Positions 36,543 to 47,324 are shown, counted from the stretch's first letter. The stretch: 64,000 bases of DNA from Pseudomonadota bacterium (GCA_021818505.1 JAKADX010000012.1:1-64000), one strand, 5' to 3'. Translations and numbers: made by a program. The notes: generated from the sequence alone by a model not told the origin.

Positions 36543-37270
36543 TGCGCCCGCGTGCCGCGATGGTGCTCGCCGCCGGGCTGGGGATGCGGATGCGGCCGCT
36601 GACCGCGCATACCGCCAAGCCGCTGCTGCCGCTCGGCGGCCGGCCGCTGCTCGATCACGCGCTCGACCGGCTGGCCGCCGCCGGGGTCGAAACCGTGGTG
36701 GTCAACGCGCACTGGCAGGCCGAGCAGGTCGCGGCGCATCTGTCCGCCCGGCCGCCCGATGGGCTGCGCATCGTGCTGCGCACCGAGGGCAGGCTGCTCG
36801 ACACCGGCGGCGCGGTGCGGGCCGCGCTCGACCTGCTGGGGCCGGCGCCGTTCTATGTCGTCAACGGTGACTCGTTCTGGCTCGACGGGCCGACCCCGGC
36901 GCTGGAGCGGCTGGCCGGCGCCTGGAGCGATGCGGCCGACTCGGTCCTGCTGGTCCACCGCACGTTCCAGATCCCCGGCGGACGGGATGCCGGGGATTTC
37001 GCGCTCGACCAGATGGGTCAGGTGCGCCGCCCGGAAGCGCAGGAGATCGTGCCGTACATCTATGCCGGCGTGCAGCTTGCGTCCCCCGTACTGTTCGCCG
37101 CCGCACCCGCGCCGCCATTCAGCTTCAACGTGTTGTGGGACCGCGCGATCGCGGCCGGGCGGCTGTTCGCCGTGGTGCATGACGGGCTGTGGTTCCACCT
37201 CTCCACCCCGCCCGATCTGGCGGAGGCGGAGTCCGACCTGCAGGCCCGCGCCGGCGGCGAAACCGAATGA
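36542..37270 (+). CDS. murU: nucleotidyltransferase, MurU-type (MurNAc-1-phosphate uridylyltransferase)
   Basis: A 242-residue sugar-nucleotide transferase with the signature MVLAAGLGMRMRPLTAHTAKPLLPLGGRPLL and the metal-binding VVNGDSFW. MurU makes UDP-MurNAc in the peptidoglycan salvage route that bypasses MurA and fosfomycin. The assignment relies on its place before addB. The usual partner kinase AmgK is not in the cluster, so either it lies elsewhere or the enzyme uses another sugar phosphate. The start overlaps the tsaE stop, and the end overlaps addB. Confidence 0.85.
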   Translation: MRPRAAMVLAAGLGMRMRPLTAHTAKPLLPLGGRPLLDHALDRLAAAGVETVVVNAHWQAEQVAAHLSARPPDGLRIVLRTEGRLLDTGGAVRAALDLLGPAPFYVVNGDSFWLDGPTPALERLAGAWSDAADSVLLVHRTFQIPGGRDAGDFALDQMGQVRRPEAQEIVPYIYAGVQLASPVLFAAAPAPPFSFNVLWDRAIAAGRLFAVVHDGLWFHLSTPPDLAEAESDLQARAGGETE

Positions 37271-40203
37271 GGCTCGCCTCGATCCCACCCAACGTGCCGT
37301 TCCTCGACACGCTGGCGGCGCGGTGGACCGAGGCCGGGGACGACCCCTCGCGGGGCCTGATCCTGCTGCCGACGCGGCGCGCCGCGCGCGCGCTCGCCGA
37401 GGCATTCCTGCGCGGCGCCGGGGGGCGGCCGATGCTGCTGCCGCGCATCGCCGCGATCGGCGCGCTGGACGAGGCGCCGCTGGCACTGGCCGGCGCCCTC
37501 GACCTGCCGCCCGCAGTCGAACCGGCGGAGCGGCTGGCGGTGCTGGCGCGGCTGGTGATGGCGCTGCCGGAAAGCGAGGGCGGGGCCACGACCGCCGATC
37601 GGGCGTGGCGACTCGCGGCGGCGCTGGCCGACCTGATGGACGAGGCGGACTGGGCCGAGGTGGCGCTGGAGCGTGCGCTGGAGGGCGCCGCGGACGCCGC
37701 GCACGCCGAACACTGGCAGATCACCCTGCGCTTTCTGCGCATCGTCACCCGCGCCTGGCCGGACTGGCTCGCGGAACGGCAGTTGCTGAATCCGGTGGCG
37801 CGACAGGTGGCGCTGCTGAAAGCGCAGGCGCTGGCCTGGGACGCCGCGCCGCCCGCCGAGCCGGTCTGGGTCGCCGGCACCGCCGGAGCGCTGCCCGCCG
37901 TGGCCGGCCTGCTGCGTACGGTGGCGCGACTGCCGAACGGGCTGGTGGTGCTGCCGGGGCTGGACATGGCGATGAGCGATGCCGCCTGGGAGGCGATCGA
38001 CACGCCGCACCCGCAGGGGGCGCTGCGGACGCTGCTGGCAAGCCTTGGCGCCGTGCGCGGCGACGTCGCGTCCTGGACCGCGCCGACCGAGGTGCCGGCG
38101 GGCCGCGTGGCGACGCTCGCCACCGCGCTGCTGCCCGCCCCCGCGCTCGCCGCGTGGCGGGACGCCCAGACCCCGGCGGCGGCCGGGCTGACGCGCCTGG
38201 AACCTGCTGACCAGCAGGAAGAAGCGGTCGCCATCGCACTGATCCTGCGGGATTCGCTCCAGGCTCCCGGACGCCGGGCGGCGCTCGTGACCCCGGATCG
38301 GGCACTGGCCGTCCGGGTTTCGGCCGAACTGCTGCGCTGGGGCATCGTGGCCGATGACAGCGCCGGCGAGGCGCTGGGCCAGACGCCGCCGGCGGTGTTG
38401 CTGCGGCTGCTGGCCGCCGCCGTGGCGGACGGGCTTGGGCCGGTGGCGCTGCTGTCGCTGCTGAAGCACCCGCTCGCCGCCGCCGGCCTGACGCCGGCGG
38501 CCTGCCGGGAGGCGGCACGGGCGCTGGAGCGCGCGGTCCTGCGCGGCCCGCGTCCGCCGGCCGGGCTGGGCGCGCTGCGTGAACTGGTCGGGCGTGCCAG
38601 GAACGTGCCCGCCATCGTTCCCGACCTGCTGGACCGGCTGGAGGGCTGCCTGGCGCCGCTGCTGCGCGTCACGGCAGGACAGGCGGCGCCGGCCGACCTG
38701 CTTGCCGCGCTGGTCGAGGTGGCCGAGGCGCTGGCCGCGACCGATGAGGTGCCCGGCCCGGCGCGGCTGTGGGCGCAGGAGGAGGGTGAGGCGCTGGCGG
38801 CGACACTGGCTGCGGCGCTGGCGGCGCTGCCGCACCTGCCGGACCAGCCGCCCGCGGTACTGCCCGGCCTGATCGACGCTCTCCTGGAGGGCGTCGCGGT
38901 GCGCAGCCGCCGGGCGCTGCGCGGGCGCGACCAGGATGCCGAGCATCCGCGCGTGTTCATCTGGGGGCTGCTGGAAGCGCGGCTGCAGGCGGTCGATGTC
39001 GTGGTGCTCGGCGGGCTGGCCGAGGGGGCCTGGCCGCCCGCGACCGATCCTGGCCCGTGGCTCAGCCGGCCCATGCGTGTGGCGGCCGGATTGCGCAGCC
39101 CGGAGGAAGCGGTGGGCGCGGCGGCGCATGACTTCGTCATGGCCGCGTGCAGCGCGCCGGTCACGGTGCTGTCCTGCCCGCGCCGCCGTGATAGCGCGCC
39201 GGCCGTGCCGTCGCGCTGGCTCGCGCGGCTGGAAGCCTTCCTCTCCGGCCAGGGCGCCGCGCTGCCGCGCCACCCGGCGGTGGCCTGGGCGCGCGCGCTC
39301 GACCGACCGGCGACGGAGCGCCGCCGCCTCGACCCGCCGTCGCCGCGCCCGCCGGTGGGGCTGCGCCCGCGCAGGCTCAACGTCACCGACATCGCGACCT
39401 GGATCGCCGACCCCTACGCGATCTACGCCCGGCACGTTCTGAAGCTGGAGATGCTGGACCCGCTGGAGCAGCCGACCGACGCCATCGACTACGGAATGTT
39501 GGTCCACAAGGCGTTGGAATTCTTTCTTTCCGAAGTCGGCTACGCCTGGCCCGCCGACGCGCTGGAGCGCCTGATGGCTGCCATGGACCGCGCGCTGCTG
39601 GCGCAGCGGGTGCGGCCGGCGCTGGCGGCATGGTGGGCACCGCGCCTTTATCGCATCGCCGACTGGGTGGCCGGGCAGGAGATCGCCCGCCGCGCCGCCT
39701 CGCCGCCGGTGCGCATCGCCGCCGAGCGCCGCGGCGAGTGGTCGCTCGACGTGCCGGGCGGGTTCCTGCTGCGCGGGCGCGCCGACCGTATCGAACAGCG
39801 TACGGACGGACGGCTTGCCATCCTCGACTACAAGACCGGCACCATGCCAACGCAGGCGGCGGCGGAGGCCGGTGACGCGCCGCAGCTGCTGCTTGAGGCG
39901 GCGATGGCGCTGGCCGGCGCGTTCGGGGAGGACGTGCGCGCGACGACGGCGGAACTCACCTACTGGCGCGTCACCGGCGGCGGGAAGCCGGGCGAGGCGT
40001 ACTCGCTGTTCGAGGGTGACGGCGACGCCCTGGACCGCGCCGTGCGCGACGCCGAGGCGCGGCTGCGCGCCCTGATCGAAGCCTTCGACGACCCTGAGCG
40101 CCCCTATCTCAGCGCCCCGCATCCGGGTCGGGCGACGCGCCTGGACGCTTACGCGCAACTGGCGCGGCGGTCCGAGTGGGCGGGCGGGGGTGACGAGGGA
40201 TGA
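37267..40203 (+). CDS. addB: double-strand break repair protein AddB
   Basis: A 978-residue subunit of the AddAB helicase-nuclease, which resects DNA ends to Chi for RecA loading. The alphaproteobacterial AddB start LILLPTRRAARALAEAFL is present. The C-terminal RecB-type nuclease domain shows YGMLVHKALEFFL, then RADRIEQRTDGRLAILDYKTG with the D-x-K catalytic core. The iron-sulfur cysteines known from Bacillus AddB are not evident. It overlaps murU (ATGA) and addA (ATGA). Confidence 0.93.
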   Translation: MRLASIPPNVPFLDTLAARWTEAGDDPSRGLILLPTRRAARALAEAFLRGAGGRPMLLPRIAAIGALDEAPLALAGALDLPPAVEPAERLAVLARLVMALPESEGGATTADRAWRLAAALADLMDEADWAEVALERALEGAADAAHAEHWQITLRFLRIVTRAWPDWLAERQLLNPVARQVALLKAQALAWDAAPPAEPVWVAGTAGALPAVAGLLRTVARLPNGLVVLPGLDMAMSDAAWEAIDTPHPQGALRTLLASLGAVRGDVASWTAPTEVPAGRVATLATALLPAPALAAWRDAQTPAAAGLTRLEPADQQEEAVAIALILRDSLQAPGRRAALVTPDRALAVRVSAELLRWGIVADDSAGEALGQTPPAVLLRLLAAAVADGLGPVALLSLLKHPLAAAGLTPAACREAARALERAVLRGPRPPAGLGALRELVGRARNVPAIVPDLLDRLEGCLAPLLRVTAGQAAPADLLAALVEVAEALAATDEVPGPARLWAQEEGEALAATLAAALAALPHLPDQPPAVLPGLIDALLEGVAVRSRRALRGRDQDAEHPRVFIWGLLEARLQAVDVVVLGGLAEGAWPPATDPGPWLSRPMRVAAGLRSPEEAVGAAAHDFVMAACSAPVTVLSCPRRRDSAPAVPSRWLARLEAFLSGQGAALPRHPAVAWARALDRPATERRRLDPPSPRPPVGLRPRRLNVTDIATWIADPYAIYARHVLKLEMLDPLEQPTDAIDYGMLVHKALEFFLSEVGYAWPADALERLMAAMDRALLAQRVRPALAAWWAPRLYRIADWVAGQEIARRAASPPVRIAAERRGEWSLDVPGGFLLRGRADRIEQRTDGRLAILDYKTGTMPTQAAAEAGDAPQLLLEAAMALAGAFGEDVRATTAELTYWRVTGGGKPGEAYSLFEGDGDALDRAVRDAEARLRALIEAFDDPERPYLSAPHPGRATRLDAYAQLARRSEWAGGGDEG

Positions 40204-43200
40204 GCAGCGCCCGGGACCGCGCCAACGACGCGCAGCGCCGCGCCGCCGATCCCACGGTCTCGGCCTTCGTGGCCGCCTCCGCCGGGTCGGGCAAGACCAA
40301 GCTGCTGACCGACCGTCTGCTGCGGCTGATGCTGGCCGGCGCCGAGCCGTCGCGCATCCAGTGCCTGACCTTCACCAAGGCTGCGGCGGCGGAGATGGCG
40401 GTGCGCCTGCAACGGCGGCTCGGCGCATGGGTGACGCTGCCGGATGCGAAGCTGGACGAGGAACTCGACAGGCTCGACGTCACACCTACGGCGGAAGCGC
40501 GCGAGAAAGCGCGCGCGCTGTTCGCGCGCGTGCTCGACCTGCCGGGCGGCATGCGGATCGGCACCATCCATGCCTTCTGCCAGTCGCTGCTGCGCCGTTT
40601 CCCGCTGGAGGCGCGGCTGTCGCCGCATTTCGCCCTGCTCGATGACGCCGACGCGGCAGCGGCGCTCGTGGCGGCGCAGGAGGCCGTGCTGGCGCGGGCG
40701 GATGACGTGGCACGGCGCGGCGATCTGGGCGCGCTCGCCGGGCTGGTGTCGCTCGCCGAGTTCGGTGAACTGGCGGACCGCCTGCGCACCAGCCGCCACT
40801 GGCCCGACTTCTCCCGCCGGCCGCAAGCCGACATCGCCGCGGCACTCACCGCGGCTCTGGGCGGCGAGCCCAACGAGGCGGCGCTGCGGGCGCGCGCCAT
40901 AGCCTGGCCGCAGGAGGGCAAACTGCGCGCCGCCGCACGCACCATCGCCGAGCGCGGGTCGCCGAAGGTCGCGGAGCGAGCGCGGCGGATGCTGGACTGG
41001 CTCGGCCTCGGCCCCGCTGACCGAGGCGAGAATTGGGACGCCTGGCACGGTGAGTTCCTGCGCGGGCCCGGCGAGCCACGCGGCCTGGGCGCGCTGCTCA
41101 ATGCCAAGTTGGCGCAAGCACAGCCGGACCTGGCCGGGACGCTGGCGGCCGAACAGCAGCGCATCCTCGGGATCGACGACGCCCGCGCCGCCGCACGGGT
41201 CGCGGCGCTGACCGCGGCGCTGATCCGGCTCGCCGAGCCGGTCGCCGCCGGCTTCGCGCGGCAGAAGGATCTGGCCGGGCGGCTCGACTATGACGACCTG
41301 ATCCAGCGTGCCTCGGCCCTGCTGGTCGATCCCGGTGCGGCCTGGGTGCTCTACAAGCTCGATGGCGGGCTCGATCACCTGCTGCTGGACGAAGTGCAGG
41401 ACACGGCGCCGGGGCAATGGGCGATCACGGGTGCGCTGACTGCGGAGTTCTTCGCCGGCAGCGGCGCGCGCGAGGGCGTGCGGCGCACCGTGTTCGCCGT
41501 CGGCGACCGCAAGCAGTCGATCTTCGCCTTCCAGGGTGCCGACCCCGACGGGTTCGACGACTGGCGCGAGCGACTGCGCAGGCAGGTCGAAGCTGCCGGC
41601 GAGCGGTTCACGGAGGTGACGCTCGACGTGTCCTTCCGCTCCACCGCCCCGGTACTGGCGCTGGTCGATGCGGTGTTCACCGCCCCGGAGGCCGCCGCCG
41701 GCGTCTGCGCGCCGGGCGAACTGCATCACCACGCCGACCGCGCGGGCCATGCCGGCAGCGTGGAGCTGTGGCCGCTGGCGCCGGTGCAGGATGTCGAGCC
41801 GCCGCAGCCGTGGCAGGTGCCCGACCGCAATCTGCACGCCCCCAGCGCCATGCAGCGACTGGCGGACGCGCTGGCCGGCTGGATCGCGCGCGAAACCGGC
41901 GGCGGGACGATGTTGCAGAGTCGCGCGCGGCCGCTGGGGCCGGGCGACGTGCTGGTGCTGGTGCGGCGGCGCAACGCCTTCGTGCACGCGCTGGTGCGCG
42001 CACTCAAGCGGCATGGCGTGCCGGTCGCCGGGCTGGATCGCATGATGCTGACCGAGCAGCCGGCGGTCGCCGATCTGCTGGCGCTGGCCGACGCGCTGCT
42101 GCTGCCGCAGGACGACCTGGCGGTCGCCTGCGTGCTGACCAGCCCACTCGGCGGCCTGAGCGACGAGTCGCTGATGGCGCTGGCGGCGCCGCGCGAGGGC
42201 ACGCTGTGGGAGGCGTTGCGCGCGCGGGCGCGGGAGCAGGCGGATTGGGAGTTCGCCTGGACATTCCTGCGCACGCTGTTTGCGCGCGTCGATTACGCCA
42301 CCCCGCACGCGCTGTTCGCCGAGGCGCTGGGGCCACTGGGCGGGCGGGCGCGGCTGCTGGCGCGGCTCGGTCACGAGGCGGCGGAGCCGATCGACGAACT
42401 GCTCAACGCCGCGCTGACCTATGCGGCCGCGCATCCGCCCTCCCTGCAGGGTTTCGTGCAATGGCTGCGCGCCTCGGCCGCGGAGGTGAAGCGCGAGGCC
42501 GAGGGCGCGGGGGCGTTCGTGCGCATCATGACCGTGCATGGGGCCAAGGGGTTGCAGGCGCCACTGGTGATCCTGCCCGACACCACCGCGCTGCCGCAGG
42601 AGCACGACCGGCTGGCATGGATGGAGGACGCCGGGCAGAAGCTGCCGGTGTGGGTGCCGCGCAAGGACCTGTCCTGTGCGGTTGCGGGCCGCCTGTTTGA
42701 CGCAGCGGCGCGCCGGCGGGCCGAGGAGCAGAACCGCCTGCTCTACGTGGCGCTGACCCGCGCCGAGGACCGGCTGGTCGTGTGCGGCTGGGAGCCGCGG
42801 AGGGCGCCGCCGGACACAAGCTGGTATCGCCTGGTCGAACGCGGCTTTGCCGCCCTGGGCGCCTCACCGGTGCCGCTCGCCCTGCCCTGGGCCGGGCAGG
42901 GCCTGCGCCTCGCCGCGCCGCAGGAGCGCGCGCCGGAGGCTGCCACCTCCCCGGCCGAGCCGGACGCCCGCACCCCCCTGCCCGCCTGGGTCGGTGGCGC
43001 GCCGGACTGGCGGCCCGTGCCGCCGCCGCCGGAGCCGCCGCTGCCGACACCACTGGCGCCGAGCCGGCCGGAGGACGCGACACCGGGGATGGTGCCGCTG
43101 GCCGCCTCACCGCTCGCCGCGCGCGACGCGACCGGCACGCGGTTCCGGCGCGGCAGGCTGGTCCATACGCTGCTGCAACACCTGCCGGCGCTGCCGCCGG

Positions 43201-43649
43201 CCGAGCGCGCCGCCGCGGCGCGGCGCTTCCTCACCCGGCCCGGCCACGCGCTGACGCCGGGCGAGGCCGAGGCGATCGCCGAGGATACGCTTGCAGTGCT
43301 GACGCATCCGCTGCTGGCCCCGCTGTTCGGGCCGGAGGGACGGGCCGAGGTACCGCTGACCGGCGTGATCGCCGGGCGCGTCGTGGGCGGGCTGGTCGAT
43401 CGGCTGGCGGTGCTGCCCGATCGCGTGCTGATCGCCGACTACAAGACCAGCCGCCTGCCGCCGGCCGACCTGACCGCCGTCCCGGTCCTCTATCTGCGGC
43501 AGATGTCGGCGTATCGGGCCGTTCTGCGGGCCATCCATCCGGGGCGCGATGCGCAGTGCGCCCTGATATGGACCACCGGCGCGCGGGTGATGGCGCTGCC
43601 CGACACGCTGCTCGACCCTTACGATCCCGGTGCGATCGCGCCTGCTTGA
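40200..43649 (+). CDS. addA: double-strand break repair helicase-nuclease AddA
   Basis: An 1149-residue UvrD/RecB-type helicase. The Walker A motif is [33 protein letters not shown] is Walker [17 protein letters not shown] motif III, and [18 protein letters not shown] motif [20 protein letters not shown] is motif VI. The C-terminal nuclease domain shows [12 protein letters not shown] and [11 protein letters not shown]. It pairs with AddB in the end-resection complex. The product starts 4 bases before the addB stop. trxA follows after 55 bases. Confidence 0.95.
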   Translation: MSSARDRANDAQRRAADPTVSAFVAASAGSGKTKLLTDRLLRLMLAGAEPSRIQCLTFTKAAAAEMAVRLQRRLGAWVTLPDAKLDEELDRLDVTPTAEAREKARALFARVLDLPGGMRIGTIHAFCQSLLRRFPLEARLSPHFALLDDADAAAALVAAQEAVLARADDVARRGDLGALAGLVSLAEFGELADRLRTSRHWPDFSRRPQADIAAALTAALGGEPNEAALRARAIAWPQEGKLRAAARTIAERGSPKVAERARRMLDWLGLGPADRGENWDAWHGEFLRGPGEPRGLGALLNAKLAQAQPDLAGTLAAEQQRILGIDDARAAARVAALTAALIRLAEPVAAGFARQKDLAGRLDYDDLIQRASALLVDPGAAWVLYKLDGGLDHLLLDEVQDTAPGQWAITGALTAEFFAGSGAREGVRRTVFAVGDRKQSIFAFQGADPDGFDDWRERLRRQVEAAGERFTEVTLDVSFRSTAPVLALVDAVFTAPEAAAGVCAPGELHHHADRAGHAGSVELWPLAPVQDVEPPQPWQVPDRNLHAPSAMQRLADALAGWIARETGGGTMLQSRARPLGPGDVLVLVRRRNAFVHALVRALKRHGVPVAGLDRMMLTEQPAVADLLALADALLLPQDDLAVACVLTSPLGGLSDESLMALAAPREGTLWEALRARAREQADWEFAWTFLRTLFARVDYATPHALFAEALGPLGGRARLLARLGHEAAEPIDELLNAALTYAAAHPPSLQGFVQWLRASAAEVKREAEGAGAFVRIMTVHGAKGLQAPLVILPDTTALPQEHDRLAWMEDAGQKLPVWVPRKDLSCAVAGRLFDAAARRRAEEQNRLLYVALTRAEDRLVVCGWEPRRAPPDTSWYRLVERGFAALGASPVPLALPWAGQGLRLAAPQERAPEAATSPAEPDARTPLPAWVGGAPDWRPVPPPPEPPLPTPLAPSRPEDATPGMVPLAASPLAARDATGTRFRRGRLVHTLLQHLPALPPAERAAAARRFLTRPGHALTPGEAEAIAEDTLAVLTHPLLAPLFGPEGRAEVPLTGVIAGRVVGGLVDRLAVLPDRVLIADYKTSRLPPADLTAVPVLYLRQMSAYRAVLRAIHPGRDAQCALIWTTGARVMALPDTLLDPYDPGAIAPA

Positions 43650-43704
43650 TCGCTTCCGCTGCTCGCCCCATGTTACGGAATATGTCACTTTCGGGATGCT
43701 GAAG

Positions 43705-44031
43705 ATGAGCGCGAACACGAAACCGGTCACCGACGAAAGCTTCGCCACCGAGGTGCTCGGCGCACCGGGCACCGTGCTGGTCGATTTTTGGGCGGAATGG
43801 TGCGGTCCGTGCCGCGCGATCGCCCCGGCGCTGGAGGAGATCGGTGCGGAGTTCGCGGACAAGCTGACAATCGCCAAGGTGAACGTGGACGACAACCCGC
43901 GCACGCCCAGCGAGTACCATGTCCGCGGTATCCCGACGCTGGTGCTGTTCAGGGACGGCAAGCCGGTCGCCACCAAGGTCGGCGCCGCGCCCAAGAGCGT
44001 GCTGCGCGACTGGATCGCCGCCGCGCTCTGA
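43705..44031 (+). CDS. trxA: thioredoxin
   Basis: A 108-residue thioredoxin-1 with the active site [13 protein letters not shown] and the cis-proline loop [13 protein letters not shown]. It reduces disulfides of ribonucleotide reductase, PAPS reductase and others in the cytoplasm. The ATG at 43705 (MSANTKPV) follows GGGATGCTGAAG. ATG 43696 is possible. trxA after addA is a stable alphaproteobacterial order. Confidence 0.95.
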   Translation: MSANTKPVTDESFATEVLGAPGTVLVDFWAEWCGPCRAIAPALEEIGAEFADKLTIAKVNVDDNPRTPSEYHVRGIPTLVLFRDGKPVATKVGAAPKSVLRDWIAAAL

Positions 44032-44043
44032 TGCCGCAACCCG

Positions 44044-44070
44044 GCCCCTCCGGCGACAGGTCGGAGGGGC
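44044..44070 (+). terminator. hairpin terminator after trxA
   Basis: GCCCCTCCG and CGGAGGGGC form a perfect 9-bp stem with a 9-base loop, starting 12 bases after the trxA stop. No T-run follows, so termination may be partial or the hairpin may stabilise the 3' end. Confidence 0.5.
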
Positions 44071-44162
44071 GGATGGTTCACATCCGTTAATTTCCGTCTG
44101 GCAATCGTACTTGCAAGAATTTCACGCCTGAGTCAGTCTGTTTCAGTCCGTGAGGGTCCAGG

Positions 44163-44963
44163 ATGGTCCATCAGGCTGCGATTGACCCGCTGTATTCGCT
44201 GTCCGGCCTTGCCGTGGGACTGCTGGTCGGGCTGACCGGCGTGGGAGGCGGTTCGCTGATGACGCCGCTGCTGGTGGTGCTGTTCGGCGTCCACCCCGCC
44301 GTCGCGGTGGGCACCGACCTGCTGTATGCGGCGGCGACCAAGAGCGTGGGGACCGCGGTCCACGGCTTCAGCGGCACGGTCGATTGGCGGCTGGTGCGAC
44401 GGCTGGCCGCCGGCAGCGTGCCGGCCACGGCGGCGACGGTCGCGGTGCTGGATCTGCTCGGCGGTATCGGCAGCGCGCATGGCGGGGCCGCCTCCGGGCT
44501 GATTTCCTTCGTGCTCGGGCTGGCGGTGCTGATGACGGCGGTGCTGCTGTTGTCGCGGCCATGGCTGCTGCGCGCGATCGGGCCGCGGCTGGGCGCCGAC
44601 GGGCCACGCAATGCGGCGGCACTGACCGTACTGACCGGCGCGGTGCTGGGCGTGCTGGTCTCGCTCTCCTCGGTCGGTGCCGGCGCGCTCGGCACGACGG
44701 TCCTGTTCCTGCTCTATCCGCGTATGGCCACGGCCCGCATCGTCGGCTCCGACATCGCGCATGCGGTGCCGCTGACCTTGCTGGCCGGGTTCGGGCACTG
44801 GATGCTTGGCTCGGTGGACTGGCACCTGCTGTTGTCGCTCCTGACCGGCTCGATCCCGGGCATCGTCATCGGCAGCCTGATCGCAGTGCGGGTGCCCGAC
44901 GGGCTGATCCGTCCGGCACTGGCCTGCGTGCTGCTCCTGGTAGGCTCGCGGCTGGTGTTCTGA
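44163..44963 (+). CDS. sulfite exporter TauE/SafE (TSUP) family permease
   Basis: A 266-residue permease with eight hydrophobic segments. The TSUP repeat motif appears twice: GLLVGLTGVGGGSLMTPLLVV near the N-terminus and GAVLGVLVSLSSVGAGALGTT in the second half. TSUP proteins export sulfite, sulfoacetate or related C2 sulfonates, or import sulfur compounds. The second-half motif in this TSUP subgroup is S-S-V-G-A-G. The ATG at 44163 follows GAGGGTCCAGG. The gene is alone, convergent with folC one base away. Confidence 0.9.
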   Translation: MVHQAAIDPLYSLSGLAVGLLVGLTGVGGGSLMTPLLVVLFGVHPAVAVGTDLLYAAATKSVGTAVHGFSGTVDWRLVRRLAAGSVPATAATVAVLDLLGGIGSAHGGAASGLISFVLGLAVLMTAVLLLSRPWLLRAIGPRLGADGPRNAAALTVLTGAVLGVLVSLSSVGAGALGTTVLFLLYPRMATARIVGSDIAHAVPLTLLAGFGHWMLGSVDWHLLLSLLTGSIPGIVIGSLIAVRVPDGLIRPALACVLLLVGSRLVF

Positions 44964-44964
44964 G

Positions 44965-46269
44965 TCAGACCGCGTCGGCCTTCAGCACCTCGCCGGCCAG
45001 ATAGAGACTGCCACAAATCAGCACGCGTGCCGGCGCGCTGCCGCGCGGCAGAGCGGCCAGCGCCTCGGCAACCGTCGGGCCGGGGCGCGCCAGACCGTCC
45101 GAGGCCGCCACGATCTGCTCGACGGGTTGCGCCAGATGCTGCCCCGGCTCGGCCACGGCCCAGAGCGTGTCCGCCCGTCCCAGCAGGGGACGGAGGAAGC
45201 CGGCGGCGTCCTTCGACCGCTTCATGCCGACCAGCAGATGCAACGGCCGGTCGGTCCAGCCGGCCAGATGCTCGGCCAGCGCCTCGCCGGCGCCGGCATT
45301 GTGGCCGCCGTCGAGCCAAAGCTCCCACCCGTCCGGCAATGCGCGCGCCAGCCGCCCGGTCAGGCGCTGCAACCGCGCCGGCCACTCCGCCGCCGCCAGA
45401 CCGCGCGCCAGCGCCGCGTCCGACACGCCGAGGCCGCTGGCCCGCATCGCGGCCAGCGCGACGCCGGCATTGTCGATCTGGTGCGGCCCCGGCAGCGACG
45501 GCGGCGGCAGGTCGAGCGCGCCCGCCGCGTCCTGAAAGTGCAGGCCGCCCGGCGCCGGTGCGATGTGCCAGTGTCGTCCGCGCGCCAGCAGCGGCGCGCC
45601 GCAGGCCGCCGCCCGGCTCTCCAGCACCGCCATCGCCGCCGGAACCTGTGCGCCGGTTGCGACCGGCACGCCGGGCTTGATGATGCCGGCCTTCTCGGCG
45701 GCGATCCCGGCGAGCGAATCGCCCAGCCAGTCGCGATGGTCGATCGAGATCGAGGTGATCGCGGCGGCCGCCGGCGGCGGAATGACATTGGTCGCGTCCA
45801 GCCGCCCGCCCAGCCCGACCTCCAGCACCGTCAGGTCGGCCGGCACCTCGGCGAACAGCACGAAGGCCACCGCCGTCATCACCTCGAACACCGTCACCGC
45901 GCCGCCCTGGTTGGCGCGCTCCACGCGCTCCAGCGCCTCGGCCAGCGCCGCGTCCTCGACCAGCGTTCCGGCGAGCCGGATGCGCTCATTGAAGCGAACC
46001 AGATGCGGCGAAGTATAGACATGCACGCGCCGGCCGTCGGCCTCGGCAAAGGCGCGCAGGAAGGCGCAGGTGCTGCCCTTGCCGTTCGTGCCGGCGACAT
46101 GGATCACCGGCGGCAGGCGGCGCTCGGGATTGCCGAGCGCGACCAGCAGCCGCTCCAGCCGGTGCAGGCTGAGGTCGATCTGGCGGGGATGCAGGCGGTG
46201 CAGCCGCTCGACGATGGCGTCGAACCGGCCGCCGCGGGGTGCGTCCGCCGCCGCGACGCGGCCGGACAT
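44965..46269 (-). CDS. folC: bifunctional folylpolyglutamate / dihydrofolate synthase
   Basis: A 434-residue Mur-ligase-fold enzyme that adds glutamate to dihydropteroate and to folates. The P-loop is VIHVAGTNGKGSTCAFLRA. Further features are VYTSPHLVRFNERIR, LEVGLGGRLDATNV, SISIDHRDWLGDSL and LWLDGGHNAGAGEALA. It lies 2 bases behind fabH in the rpmF-plsX-fabH unit, where ihfA and a MerR regulator are more usual. The accD gene that often precedes folC is not present here. Confidence 0.94.
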   Translation of the reverse strand: MSGRVAAADAPRGGRFDAIVERLHRLHPRQIDLSLHRLERLLVALGNPERRLPPVIHVAGTNGKGSTCAFLRAFAEADGRRVHVYTSPHLVRFNERIRLAGTLVEDAALAEALERVERANQGGAVTVFEVMTAVAFVLFAEVPADLTVLEVGLGGRLDATNVIPPPAAAAITSISIDHRDWLGDSLAGIAAEKAGIIKPGVPVATGAQVPAAMAVLESRAAACGAPLLARGRHWHIAPAPGGLHFQDAAGALDLPPPSLPGPHQIDNAGVALAAMRASGLGVSDAALARGLAAAEWPARLQRLTGRLARALPDGWELWLDGGHNAGAGEALAEHLAGWTDRPLHLLVGMKRSKDAAGFLRPLLGRADTLWAVAEPGQHLAQPVEQIVAASDGLARPGPTVAEALAALPRGSAPARVLICGSLYLAGEVLKADAV

Positions 46270-46271
46270 TG

Positions 46272-47324
46272 CTACAGCCGGACCAGCGCCGACCCCCAGG
46301 TGAGACCGCCGCCAAGCGCCTCCAGCAGCAGCAACTGGCCCGGAAGCAGCGCACCGCGTGCATGGGCGTCGGCCAGCGCCAGCGGCACCGAGGCGGCCGA
46401 GGTATTGGCGTGCCGCGCGACGGTCAGCACGACACGCTCGGGCGGCAGGTCGAGGCGCTTGCGAATGGCGTCGATGATGCGGGCATTGGCCTGATGGGGC
46501 ACCAGCCAGTCCACCGCCTCGCGCCCCAGCCCGTTCGCCGCCAGCGCCTCATCGACCGCCTCGGCGAGACGGAGCACGGCGTGGCGATAAACTTCCTTGC
46601 CGTTCATCACCAGATGGCCGGTCCGTTCCGGCTGACCGACAGCGCCATCAACATAGAGGATGTCGGCAAGCCGCCCGTCGGCATGCAGATGCGTGGACAG
46701 CACACCGCGGTCGCTGCCCCCGCCCGTGCCTTCGCCCGCGCGCAGGAAAACGGCTCCGGCGCCGTCGCCGAACAGCACGCAGGTGTTGCGGTCCTGCCAG
46801 TTGAGGATTCGCGAATAGACTTCGCTGCCGATCACCAGCAGGCCCCGCGCCTGGCCGGTGCGGATCATCGCGTCGGCCACCGACAGCGCGTAGATGAACC
46901 CCGAGCAGGCCGCCGACAGGTCAAAGCCGAAGCCGCGCGCACCGAGCGCGGCCTGTACCCGCAGTGCGGTGGCCGGGAACGCCTCGTCGGGGGTCGCGGT
47001 GGCGAGGATGATGCCGTCCACCTCTTCGGCGCTCGCCCCGGCGTCCGCCAGCGCCGCGGCGGCCGCGCGCGTGCCCATGAAGGCGCAGGTCTCGTGGCGC
47101 TGGGCGATGTGGCGCTGGGCGATGCCGGTGCGCTCGCGGATCCAGGCGTCCGAGGTCTCGACCGTGCGGGCAAGCTCGTCGTTGCTCACCACCGTCTCCG
47201 GCAGATAGCCGCCGATGCCGGCGAGCAGGGCGCGGACCACGCGCGGTTCCTGCTTCTGCTCAATGGGCGCCGTGCGCTCAGCGGGCGGCCGCAAGCCGGG
47301 GGCCATGTCCATTGCGAGGTCCAT
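46272..47324 (-). CDS. fabH: beta-ketoacyl-ACP synthase III
   Basis: A condensing enzyme that starts fatty acid synthesis from acetyl-CoA and malonyl-ACP. The active-site residues are in FDLSAACSGFIYAL (Cys), WLVPHQANARIID (His) and VARHANTSAASVPLAL (Asn). The start is uncertain. ATG 47324 gives a 28-residue hydrophilic extension and overlaps plsX by 47 bases. GTG 47240 (VVRALLAGIGGYLP), with AGGA seven bases before it, matches the common N-terminus and leaves a 37-base gap. Confidence 0.93.
   Translation of the reverse strand: MDLAMDMAPGLRPPAERTAPIEQKQEPRVVRALLAGIGGYLPETVVSNDELARTVETSDAWIRERTGIAQRHIAQRHETCAFMGTRAAAAALADAGASAEEVDGIILATATPDEAFPATALRVQAALGARGFGFDLSAACSGFIYALSVADAMIRTGQARGLLVIGSEVYSRILNWQDRNTCVLFGDGAGAVFLRAGEGTGGGSDRGVLSTHLHADGRLADILYVDGAVGQPERTGHLVMNGKEVYRHAVLRLAEAVDEALAANGLGREAVDWLVPHQANARIIDAIRKRLDLPPERVVLTVARHANTSAASVPLALADAHARGALLPGQLLLLEALGGGLTWGSALVRL

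Noticed and set aside
37060-40158. Two long minus-strand frames (about 1030 and 755 residues) opposite addB
   Set aside because: Both are antisense shadows of addB, which has clear nuclease motifs and overlapping neighbours.
40149-42605. An 818-residue minus-strand frame opposite addA
   Set aside because: Gln/Arg-rich shadow of addA, without any conserved motif.
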